NCBI GenBank assembly: GCA_003439945.1
Contig: QVRM01005915.1
Location: 1 to 64,000, forward strand
Direction: 5' to 3'
DNA length: 64,000 nucleotides
From: Dermanyssus gallinae
Taxonomy: Eukaryota > Arthropoda > Arachnida > Mesostigmata > Dermanyssidae
The notes beneath the pieces are model-generated. The model was not told where the DNA came from and ran no database searches. It saw only the letters and a program-made list of their open reading frames with translations. Made by a program: the position numbers and the translations under genes. Below are positions 1 through 11,468 of the stretch, piece by piece. Position 1 is the first letter of the stretch, and each line of letters begins with the position of its first letter.

Positions 1-943
1 ACTCTCGTTTACTCGCGCGCGAGTGAGAGAGAAAGGGCGAACTAAATCACTGTCAAGCAAGTCGATTGTCAACCGCCAATCCTCAGCGTAGGCTGGCTAG
101 CACCGTGAGGCAGCGGTGCTGTCGCTGTCGCTGTTGCCGTTGCCTGCACGTGTCTGACGGACGTGGGCCGTCAGGGACAACGTCAACAAGCGTCATCAAC
201 GATGGCCATTAATCCGTTCCTAATTCTTATATTGCGTTGGAGATTAGCCGCGTTGCTGCGCGTAGTGCTGGGTTTAATTGATTTTATTATATTATTAATA
301 TTATTATTATTATTTTACTAGCTATTATCTTACGTACGTATTGTAGTCGTCGTTGCGTAGCTACGGTTTATTTAATAAGAATAATAATAGTAATGATAAT
401 GATAACCCAATATGCAAATCTTAATAAAGATCGCTTCGAAAGGGTAAGCGTGTTATGTCGGGATCGAGCCCACCTAGGCTGCTTCTACCTAGGCTGTTGT
501 CAGAAAGTCGCCGGCAATGTTCGTCGTCACTCCGTCTGTAGACGGAGCATACTGTTGTGCTTTGCTCTTAATACTACTACTATGTTGCTCTTATTTGCTC
601 TATTTAGTCGAGAGATTTCCTTGTAGCGTGCTCTGGGCGTGCGTGAGTGGTGAGTGTGTGTGTAGCGATGACGGTAATGCTCGCGCTCGCGTTGTTGACG
701 AACGTAAGCGTCTTGCTGACGCTAGTGCTGCTGCTGCCGCCTTTTACGGCTACGTTGTCTGTTTCTATTGTTGCTACCGTGGTGCTCTACGTTGTAGTGT
801 TGTTGTTATTGTTGTTGTTGTTGTTGTTGCCGTCGCAGCTGTTGCTATACCTGCGGCAGCTGCTGCTGCTACGGCTGATGATGAGATTGTTATTGACGTT
901 GTTGCATTGTTTCTATCTTGTTTGTTGTATTTCGGACTTTCAG
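1..943. other. upstream flank or intron of ABHD16A
   Basis: No coding exon could be recognised here. The stretch contains AT-rich triplet runs near 290-400 and GTT/CTG-rich sequence at 700-900, which keep several frames open and give low-complexity Leu/Val/Ala translations that look like artefacts. The first coding exon of ABHD16A should supply about 40 residues in this family. It was not found here and probably lies upstream of the window, or is hidden in this stretch. The last 40 bases form a pyrimidine-rich splice acceptor ending in CAG at 941-943. Confidence 0.4.
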
Positions 944-3900
944 GGGAAATTGTACGAAGCAAACTGCCTAGAGGGCTACTCGGATAACATCATCCGTTCG
1001 CTCGGCTACGCGGTAAGGCCACCTTGTCGGCCTGTTCTAGGCCGAGCACTAGCCACGTGCTTTGTGCCCAAGATCGCTGTTTCTCTCTCTCTCTCGCTCT
1101 ATCTCTCTCTCTGTGGTTCTCTTTCTCTACATTTCTCTGGTTTGCGCTTCCACTTTGTCTCAATGTCTCGACAGTATGTTACCTTGCATGCTTGTTGTTG
1201 TTGTTTCAAAGTCTTGATCATCTACTCTTCATCTGCTGCTGGTTGTGACAGCGGCAGCGGCCGTTGAGAAATGGTTGATGAGTCTTTGGTGTGACACGAG
1301 AGCCAGCCACGCGCTGGCTGACCTCGATACACATTTGAAAACTTGCGCTTTTTCTTTTGCGTCGAGCTTTAACGAACCAGAAACAATTCACGCTGCCATA
1401 ATTCTACATTTGTGTGTGTGTGTGTATATAGGTGGCAGATATTTATTGGTGTTGTTGTTATTGCCGTGTATTGGTGTCAATATTATTATGTTTTTAATTA
1501 TTATTACTAAAGCTAAAAACATTAATCTGCCCACCTTCTGATGCAGCTGGTGTATTTTAGACCCTCCTTAGTTTAGTTTGTATAGAGCCACACTTATATG
1601 TATATATATATATATATGACATATGTAACATACACTCAGCTTGAGTAATAAATGATTTTTGAATATATATATACTTGAAGCTATAATCATAACAGTAAGA
1701 TGTTAGTGGTGGTACCTATGATTACTACAACACGTCGAGTGCTCGAAATCGTCGTAATGGTCGTTTTGGACCTTGACCAATGGCGAGCCATAAAGCTGCA
1801 ATGCTATAAAGAGTCGTGCTATAGAACGTCTCTTATTATACGATCTATGCGATATTAGGAACATTCATATGGCGAGGTTCCGTCAAAGAAAATTCCTTAT
1901 ACGGTTGCTGAGTGGGTTAGAACCGCTTACTTTTTATATGGAAATACTTCTGCACTGCGAGTAATGGAGCATAGCGCTTCTTCTATCCATAGAAATGCCG
2001 CAGAACCGTTCAAATGGTGGAGAATGCACTTTAGAGCTTAAAGCGGAGTAAGCTCCGAATCTCTATCTATCTCATCCTTAGGTGAGGCCAAATAAAAGTT
2101 GTAACAATCTAAGTATTTTGCTTTTATACTCTGCATATGAGATTAAGACAAAATCGTAAATGATTCACGAATGAAAATTATGTACGTGTTAGAATAATGC
2201 TTAAAAATTATAGTAGCCTCATTGGTTATAGTTTACACTACTACGTGTTTGCAATATTCTGCAACGTAAGTCTGCTTCACAAGTATATGGTGTTAGTCCT
2301 ACTAATCTAACGGGGCGAGTAATATTAGCAGACACTTTGGGTTTCGTTCTCCCTGATCTTTAATCTCTTCGTCTTTCGAACTGGTGTCGAACTACTGCTG
2401 TCCTCAATAACAGTAAGAGTGCGTTGCTTTCCAAAGATTGATGTTCTCTACCATTTCCGGTTCGCTGCCTCCTCCTGAGAACTTATTGTTATTTGGCATT
2501 GATTGTCTAAACGTTGTCTGATCGTGACACCAAGCAGAGACTCAATGATCGGATCGGCTTGTCGATAATATGCAGAAGCAGCGGTAGCGGTTTCCAGTCC
2601 TATGGTGCCACTGGCGCTATATATATATATATATATATATTTATCTTTATACGTGTGTACGTGTCTCGTGTTTTGCAGCTCTCGTTCGCGTGGTCATTGG
2701 CCGCCTTCACCTCGCCCGTGATTGCCTACTGCCTCTACCGGAGAGGATTCTGCACGCTCGAAGGATTTTACTATTTATCCAGGTACGATCTTAATTATAC
2801 TCGCCCATTAAACGTCATTCATATACGGCTGCAGCCATAAGTTTTTGTTGCTGTTGTTGTTGCTGCTGCTGTTGTTTCATTGTTATTATTAGAGCTCGTA
2901 CTCCGCTTCTATTATAGTCTCTGTAAGTGTGTTGCGGACCGGAGCGTATTCGTCCATTCAATAAAAACACTCCCAAGGAAAGTCGACACTCGACCGAATT
3001 TAGCCGCTCCTTACCGAAGTATTACCGCAACCAAATACAACCAAGTGCTTGCATGATTATCTACATTTTTTGACCCGCGCGAGTAAGGTTTTTTATTTAA
3101 ATTCTTAATAACGTTATCTCTAGAATATAGCAGCAGTGCCATCTGCTTAGAAATGCCGATTCGATTGCAAACGCCCTGTATAAGCGCGAGACGTGTGCCA
3201 AACATGAAACCTAAAATATATATGTTATATAGTATATAGTACGACGATTCATTGACTAAAAAGACCTAAGGTTATGCGATTACAGTCGAAAGAAGGCTGT
3301 AGTAGCTGTGTTTTCTTTAGTAAGCACGTTCATTTTCTAAATGGAAAGGTAAACACACGTAAATATTTCTGTGAAAAAACTTGCCTCTGCTCAACTAGTA
3401 TACAGTTTTTTGTTGTTGTTGTTGTTCACAAAGAGCAAACATTTAGTTGTATAGATGTGCAATGATGATCTTTCAGTTACCTATGTGTGGTCTGCGTTGT
3501 GTGTGTGTGTACAGGTTGGCCTCGGTAGTCGTCGTCGTTTGGGTGGGAACGTTGTGTCTGCGTGGCGTGGGCCGGTGCGCAAATCGCGACTACCTTAAAT
3601 TTCTCGCCGCACTTGAGGAGGCTCGAACTGACCCTCGGGCATTACGCGCCTTCGATGGCGACTTTGATGCTTGGCCCGTTGATTTTAGCTGGAGTGATGC
3701 TGAAAGGTAATATATATATACATATGTGTACATGGATTTTTTGCTTAGCATTTATACACCTAAATACACATGTCACCCGTTCATATATATATATATATTC
3801 ATATATAAATATCGCGTAGCCTCCGTTGGTGGCGGGAGTGTAAGTATCTCTTTCTTTTGGTATATATATATAGAGAGAGAGAAAGAGAGGAGGCGATATA

Positions 3901-6900
3901 ATAATTATTCTCATCGACCAGTACTAAATAACAAATGCAATTTTCACGTCATATATATATATACATATGATGTGAACACATAGGGCTAATCTATTAATTA
4001 TGAAACAAAGCCCTTTGAGTAGTGCCGAGTTTGATCAGAGATTGCGATGTCGGTATCAAAAGAACCTGCTTCTTGCCGCCAGTGCACACCAACTGTTAAT
4101 TTAAGTACATGATCAGCGATTCGTTGAGTCTCCTCTTGGAAGTCAAATAGTCTGGTAAATCGATGTCGGAAATCTGACTGAAGCTGCATCATAGGCTAAA
4201 GCGCAAACTAAAATAGTTTAAACAGACTTTACTACCGTTGGGGTTCCTAGTTCAATGTAGTATTAACGTAATTTATTAAGTTACTGATTTTTAATACAAA
4301 AAATGAGTGCCAGATATAAAAACATTATCTAATGGCTAGCCATGCTGTTTTACTGTCTCTTACCGCTCTACGCGTTATTTCTGCCCTCTCTCTTTCTCTT
4401 TCTCTCTCTCTCTATATATATATATATGTATATGGTGAGGCAAGGGTCACTTAAGGGTTAGCTCTGAATTTTGCCGCCGTATCCTTTTTACTTATTTATT
4501 CTTGTACCTTTGGGTATAATCATCGAATTCCGGTGAACATTAAAATTAAGACTATTCGCATTTTAAATACAGTTTGTTTGCGAGCGCAACACGAAAATTG
4601 CGTTACCACGTTGCACATCGATGGAGTCTCTGACCGAGTAGGAACTGTGATATATATTGTAGATGAATATATGTGTAAAAATCGATATAAATATATCTAG
4701 TGCTAATGGACAAAAATCTGTGTATTTCTTGTGCGTCCACAACAGCTCGAAGGATAAGCCCCGGATGGAGATTCCAGCCCGGTCGGTGTCGGATTCAGGG
4801 ATGTTGCTGTCGCTGTTGCGCGATCTCCCGTTACGCCTAGTTGGTTATCTGTGTATTCACTCGTTTGGACGTCACATGATGTATCCCGGGGCTGTCAAGC
4901 TCTTTCAGGCGGCGATCGGACCGATGCTGCTTGAGGGACGCGCCAAACTTATGGAACAGGTTCGACTGACCCACCTGACCCTGCGTAGACTCCAGCGCAG
5001 ACTCACACATATTAGGAGTGCGGACGTTCTTGCACAGAGGGCATTTAAAGCACTATCGGTTGTCACTGCTCTACCACATGATAAAAAATATATCTTGTTT
5101 CCAGTCCAGCGTATTTAGTCCGTTTTCTGACGTCCGCATGCTTTGCTACCCACCCGGCTCGACTGAGCTGTGATGTAAATAATAATAATTAATATTATTA
5201 TTAGATATATTTCGGTTAGACCCATCATCTTAGTGCTTTTGTTTGCATTAAAATTACAATATTTGTGGATTACGTTGTATATAACTGAACCAATAGTCAA
5301 GCACGGAAAATCTTACTAACGACGAAAATCTTACTGACACAAATGGGAAAGTAACTTAATTTTGCAGTTTTTGGGTTAAGATCATTCTCCTCGAGGTGGT
5401 ACCAACAGGCTTTACTGTTACTGAGGTTAGAGAGGTGTTGCGCGCGCTATTGTATTTTTGGTCGAGTTTTTAAATAAATATGGTTAATAATTATGTCCCG
5501 ATCAGGTGCACTGATAATGTGCCTACAGATACTCTATGATCATCCCCAATACGCATAGTTATTAGTTTCAAACACATGTGCTATAAAATTAAAATGGTGC
5601 TCCTTAAACGTTGATAATGTGCATGAAGGTTCGAGTATTTTAGATGACCAAGCGTTTTCAAAATAAAGGCGTATTAAGTCGATTCTCACTTTTATCTGCT
5701 TCGCCTATTTGTACTTTTTTTGCACAGCATCGGGCAACAAGGTACAAGTTGGCGACCAGAGACGGTAACTTCATTGACTCGGTGTTCGTCGATCGCCGAG
5801 GCGCTAATGACACTCCACAAGGCCGAACTCTCGTCCTTTGCTGTGAAGGCAACGCAGGATTTTATGAGGTTGGAATTACGGCTACCCCGATTGACGCGCA
5901 GTACTCTGTTCTCGGCTGGAACCATCCGGGATTCGCCGGTAGCACCGTATGTATGAACCAGTGATTGGGCATTGCTTTGTAGGCAGTGCATATTTTTTTT
6001 TTTTTGTTCAAGTTTAAACGTGGCTTATTTAATGGAACTGCATTGTGCAATGTTTAAGTTCTCGGTAAATAAAAATGGCTACAAAATAAATCAGACACGG
6101 AGACAAAAGCCACACTCGACAATATTTCAAAGAATGGTTTGATTAAGCGCTTCACACAATACGTAATCACAACAAGTGTCTTCACAAGGGTTTTTAAACA
6201 GCGTTTGTTACAATGCGGAGCAAAAAGTGAGGCAACATGGTCTCACATATACGCGCAAATAAAGTGATATATATATATATATAGTACGCTACTCCATAAA
6301 GGAGAGTAAACGCTATTAACTAAGACGATCAGGTAGTGGGACAGAAGGGTCCCAATACCTTAAGCAAAGAGAAAAAAAAATCAATTTAAGTGTTATCGTA
6401 CTTAATGTATGCTTTGTTGTCAGATAATTTTCAAACTAAAATTCTATTTGCATGAAGAACACGACATAATTATGCTTATTATTTATTGATACATATTATG
6501 GCACATATCTAAATGCTTGTGACTGCCGTGCTTTTAGGGAGTTCCATTTCCGTCGCAGGAGCAGAACGCCATTGACGTGGTGATGCAGTTCGCCATTAAT
6601 CGGCTTGGCTTTCACCCAGAGCATATTATTCTGTATGCTTGGTCTATCGGAGCTTACACTGCCTCCTGGTGCGCTATGAACTATCCGGAAATCAAAGGTG
6701 AGGTGACAACTGGCAATGCGAGTGGTTCCTGTAGAAGACAAACTTGACGAATATGATCGAATGTAATAATTACCTAACTTTAATCTCGGGTTGAAACTTC
6801 TTTTTACCTGCAACGAATATTTTTTTGTCGCAGGTTTGATTCTGGATGCGACTTTCGATGATGTTGTTCCACTAGCGGCGTCAAAGATGCCAGGCTCGAT

Positions 6901-8948
6901 CGGGCCAATTGTGGTACGAACCGTGGCCGATTACTTCAACCTGAATAATGCGGAGCAGGCGAATCGATATTCTGGTCCTATTCTTATGTACAGACGCACC
7001 AACGACGAGATCATCTCGACGGTACGGTATAGATAAGTTGTGTTTCTCTTATAGTTCACTAGCTCTACACTATATGCAACGAAAAGTGCTCGCTCGTTCT
7101 ATAATTTTTCCTGCATATGTAGCGCACGAATATGTGCATCAGAAAGACATTCAAGACTAGACTGTCGTTATGAACTAATAGAGTATGTTTGCCGCTCAGC
7201 AGAACTAATTGAATAGAAAACACCTTTGTTGCCAATAAAGGGGCTGAATGAGAGGTATCGGATTAACTTAGCGTTTGTGTTTGCACACGTTCTAGAGCGC
7301 ATGCATTAGTGACGGTGGAAATTTTTGATATACTATTTGATCATGCGCTAGGCTAAAATATTATTAACGTAATTTGTGCGCGCAACGGCTTTGGGGGACA
7401 CTGAGAAGCTGCTCTTTAGACTTAAAAAAATATGGGCAGTGTTCACCTGCTGAACCTTCATCAAGGCGCTAATATATTGATCTATTTTTTTCTATTATAT
7501 AAACGATCTAAACAGCTTACTCTGTTGCTTACAGCTTACGTGCAGTTGATGCCAGTACAAATTGAATAATCATCTGCATCGGGCCCGTTAGGCCGTCAAT
7601 AGGAGTTTGACCTAAATTAGGCTGTTAATCGTTTCCTGGCGTATCAATAAACGCTATTCTGTAGTGACGAACGAAAATGACAGTATTTACGCTTATTTTC
7701 GCTGGAATGGGTGCAGGACATCAACAACCGTTTGGGCTCGAACCGCGTCAACGATCTCGTGACGAAGGTACTCCGACATCGCTTTCCGGAAGTTATTACT
7801 GATGACAGTGCGTGGGTTCTGCGTGAGTGGCTCTCCGGGGACCGGTCGCACCAAAAAATCCTCTACGAAGAGCAGAGAGTGGATGATGCCGAGTGCGAGC
7901 GCTGGCTTCGTTCCGCCATCGATGCCGGCGATATGTATCCTCTTAAGTTCGGTGGATCTCTCTCGTCGGATCAGAAGGTTTGCAAGATAAAAAAAAAAAT
8001 ATATATATATATATATATGCCGAATGTTTGCCACACTTTGTTTTGTGGTACGTATATTTCCTCTAAAAAGTGAGCACGGTATTGTTCCTGTTGTTAATAA
8101 TCTAATAACATTAATAATATGGCTTTCTGGTTATCCGATATGCACCAATAATTTGCCTGCAGGTGAAATTGATCCTATACTTAGCCCGGCGACATCTGTT
8201 CGACTTTAACTCAACCCATTGCGTACCTCTGCCGGCGGCAAAATTCCAAGAGCCATGGGACATTCGACAAGTGGGTCTGGCCTCTGGTACTCGGGATTTG
8301 CTGGGTGGAAGAGTTGGCCGCAGAGCAGCCCTCGAGGAGACCGCTACGAGGAGTTCGTCCAGTGACAGCGATTTCTGTCAAGTCGATCAAGAAATGTGTG
8401 ATATAGGTGCGTCTTTGATTTTGCCTCTTACGAGATTACCTCTGCATATCGTATCGTCATTGTTTAGTTTTGTTTCACGCATTGAGACTGCTTGATCTGG
8501 AACTTTATGTTCCATGGTTACTGTGTAGGTAATCCGAAAGAATTATGGGCGTAAGCCTTGATGAAAGCGTTATGTACACCCATAGTAGTTCATAGCAGTT
8601 GGCTTGGTTAATCATCCAGCTAGGATAACCCTAGTTGAAATACCTTAGTACAACGGTTTGCCAACACAACCATTATATTAACGCATATTTCGATTCTAAA
8701 CAGCTAGAAGATAGTTACTAAGAATCAGCAAGGTGTATATAGACTCATGCTGTGCAAACCTAAACTTGGCTAGATTTTCAAGCTCCAGTTTTGTGCACGA
8801 CTATACGTCGCCTATTTGTTCGAACGTGAAGTTCACATTTCTTGACAGTGTGTGTGTAGTATGTGCGTTAGCACGAATTGTTGAACGAATGTATGCGCGG
8901 GACAATAGACACTCAGTGCATGGCGTTTTTCTTACAGGTGGCCACTAA
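944..8948 (+). CDS. ABHD16A: ABHD16A-like phosphatidylserine lipase, ten exons, 5' end missing
   Basis: Seen: exons at 944-1012, 2679-2782, 3515-3706, 4746-4959, 5728-5946, 6538-6697, 6834-7021, 7717-7977, 8163-8406 and 8938-8948. All have AG/GT borders and matching phases, and they sum to 1662 nt (553 codons plus TAA). The product has two hydrophobic segments in exons 2-3 (residues about 24-80), then an alpha/beta-hydrolase domain. Diagnostic stretches are RRGFCTLEGF, GRHMMYPGAV, VFVDRRG, CCEGNAGFYEVG, VLGWNHPGFAGST, the nucleophile elbow YAWSIGAY (Ser about 302), NLNNAEQ, RRTNDEI (Asp about 377) and THCVPLP (His about 488). Family knowledge: ABHD16A (BAT5) is an ER-membrane lipase making lysophosphatidylserine from phosphatidylserine; the human protein is about 558 residues. 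Inference: which Asp and His complete the triad is not certain. About 40 N-terminal residues are missing. The last exon adds only Gly-Gly-His and the stop, after a Ser-rich C-terminal tail not seen in the human protein. Introns carry (TA)n arrays. Confidence 0.93.
1601..1617. repeat. (TA)n microsatellite in ABHD16A intron 1
   Basis: A short TA run lies in the 1.7-kb first visible intron. The same class recurs in nearly every long intron of this gene (2623-2642, 3788-3803, 6268-6283, 8001-8019). Nothing else was recognised in the intron. Confidence 0.7.
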
Positions 8949-11335
8949 TGCGGACGTATAGTTAGTAGGAACCTGCCCTGGTGACTCTGTACATACATAC
9001 ACGGAAAGGAGCGGCGAAGCAAGTAGCAGTGATCGGTTCCCTTAGCCAGTTTTATCTGCACACCTAACGACGAACGAGAGATGTTGTCCCGGGACGTTGA
9101 TCACTTACTTCTTCTCGGTGGTGGTCTCGCAGGTCGCAACGAAGACGACAAGCGTCAACAACACACAGTATTCGGACGGTGGGTGTCAGCCCACCGTCAT
9201 GTGAGATGGTGGCGTATTTGTCTGCCCACATAGGGCCTGCCCAGTTAGACATCCTCGGAGGACATTGAAGGGTATACAGACCTCTTCGCTCACCGTTTCT
9301 TAATATATTGCGCTAGCCGGTATCCTCACAGATAGATGTTCTGCCGGCTGTTATATGTTTAAAAAGATCACACTAAATGATGATACTCACCAATAATTCC
9401 TCATCTGCTAAACGGGCTGTGGGAACCACGAGCCGTTTCGCGGCACTCTGTTGTTACTCTGAGTAAGGGCCATGGAGAACCAGGTGGCCGCGAGCTATAG
9501 ACAGGAAGCGCCTCGCGACCAAGCTGACGCAGATCGGGCTCAAGCGGAAACTGTTTAATGACTCATCGACCAGTGTCCAGTGGAGTGTTGCTTGGCGAAT
9601 AATTTTTGTTCTATTTTAATTTTGCTTGCTGACGCGACGCAAAAAGTCGCCTATTTAGTTGACAAGGTTTAGCTATATTTATTCTAACAACAACCGCGTC
9701 ACATACTCTAGTGAAAGTTCTGCAGTAGAAGCGAAAGCAATACTACTACCTATAGAATGGTTACAGTGATTGCTGCGAAGCGTTACGATAGAATATATAT
9801 ATATATATATATATATATTTTAAACGTTGGTGAATAAATTTTTCGATGGTTCTATAAAAATGGGCTTATCCAGGAATGTTGCTTTGTTAGTACGATACTA
9901 CGATAATGCAATATGCCAGCTTATGTTTACATCGTGAATGATTCGAGGTATCGAGCTTTATAAGAAGAGACAGAACTATTGCATTGATATTTCCTCTTTT
10001 ATTTACCTTTCCTCCTTTTAACTCTTTATTTTCTAATATTTGCTTTCTCTCATTATAGATAACTCAAATCAGTGAGGGCTTAAATTCAACGGCTCGAGGC
10101 AGCATTATCTTAATTATATTCTAAAAAACGCGCACATTTGCAATTTTCAATTTATTGTGTTGCAAACCGAGTATCTCTCTTTTATTTCTGGCTGATGGTA
10201 ACTATAAAACTGAACACTCACGTTCAACACGCTTTCTATTCAGAACGGGTCGTTGCTCGCTTCATATGTGTGAGACATTGACAACTGCGTTTATAGTTTG
10301 CTACGTACGGTAATAATAAGTTCACGTGACAACAGCACTCTGACACGTTTTACCGGGACCAAAGTGTGCCGAGCAGCCACATGGCGGCCAGATCGATAAG
10401 CCCAGTTGCCACAAGTAGGATTGAGTAAATCTCCAAAATGTCTTTGTAATCTCAAAACGTACCCAAAGCAATAATCTTGTTGTGCAGTGACGAGCAACAA
10501 AATAAAATAAGTCGTGATTGAACAAAATAAGTCGTGTGACCCAAGCATTTGTAATAATATCATGATTTTGAAGTTAGACAGGTAAACTGCACGCCCGCCA
10601 GGGGGTTGTTGTGCGTTGACCACGCTGTTATATTTTGAAACTATATATATATATATTTAAGGAGAGATATGATACCCAAATAACGATGGTGCGCAGAATA
10701 TTTTACCGAATCGGACAGATATTACACAAACTTTCAAATAAGGTTTATTCTACCAACAAAAAACGCAGCCTACAGTTGCGTTTTGGCTATAAACAATGAC
10801 CTTCGATGTACCATAAAAATATATTTATTTACATGATTTAAAAAATATGTTTTGCGCGTGTGTATTTATATATATTTATGTATAGGTTTATAGTTGGCAT
10901 CAATCAAGAAATTCCGTACGCTCTTTTATGCAACTACCACCTCTACCAGCGTCTCTATGTATAGTGACTATAGACACTCCTTTATCAAGGCACTCTAAAC
11001 TGGTGCATATAACCCTGTACGCTTTGTCTAAGCGCGTTAACTTTATAATAAATAACAAACGGCGAATAATAATAGACACTGTATTGATCTCTAAACTAAA
11101 AATGCACCGCTGGTATTAATTTTACTAGATTTGGTTCATGATTAATGTTAGTATCAGACTTCGCTAAAATGCTCGAAGGAAGGTGCATTGAAGAAGATCA
11201 CAGTTGGTTCTCCTATGAGCACGGGCTATGGAACGCAGTTAAACGGTAAGGTTGTTTTTGTTGAGGAACGCCTGCGACTCGCACCTGTGTTGGGTCAACA
11301 CACTAGTTCTCACCAAACCACGCTCGATCTCCATC
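8949..11335. other. intergenic stretch between convergent genes
   Basis: This is the 3' flank of ABHD16A (+) and the distal 3' flank of BABAM2 (-). It is AT-rich and has no recognisable coding sequence. It contains (TA)n at about 9793-9818 and 10642-10657. A canonical AATAAA at 9833-9838 on the + strand and TTTATT (AATAAA on the - strand) near 10742 and 10820 are possible polyadenylation signals, but their distance from the stops makes them weak candidates. Confidence 0.4.
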
Positions 11336-11395
11336 CATGCAACTGTCACTGAGCACGTGTCTTCAAAGAGACACATACTCTGTGACAGTTGCATG
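11336..11395 (-). ncRNA. candidate pre-miRNA-like hairpin 3' of BABAM2
   Basis: Seen: an imperfect inverted repeat with 27-nt arms (11336-11362 and 11369-11395) around a 6-nt loop. The arms differ at three positions. Two of the differences are C-A on the + strand and so become G-U wobbles in a - strand transcript, which favours the - strand as the folded one. It starts about 75 nt after the BABAM2 stop on the same strand, so it could sit in that 3' UTR. Inference: the size suits a microRNA precursor, but I recognise no known seed, and a small MITE or structured UTR element is equally possible. Confidence 0.35.
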
Positions 11396-11468
11396 TGTGA
11401 GAGATGTGGCGAAGATGAGACCTTCGTTACGGCCGTACCGCATCGCGAGCCATACCAAATTAATTAGC

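Noticed and set aside
3998..4192. 64-codon - strand frame inside ABHD16A intron 3
   Set aside because: Complex composition but no recognisable family, splice context or start; kept as noncoding.
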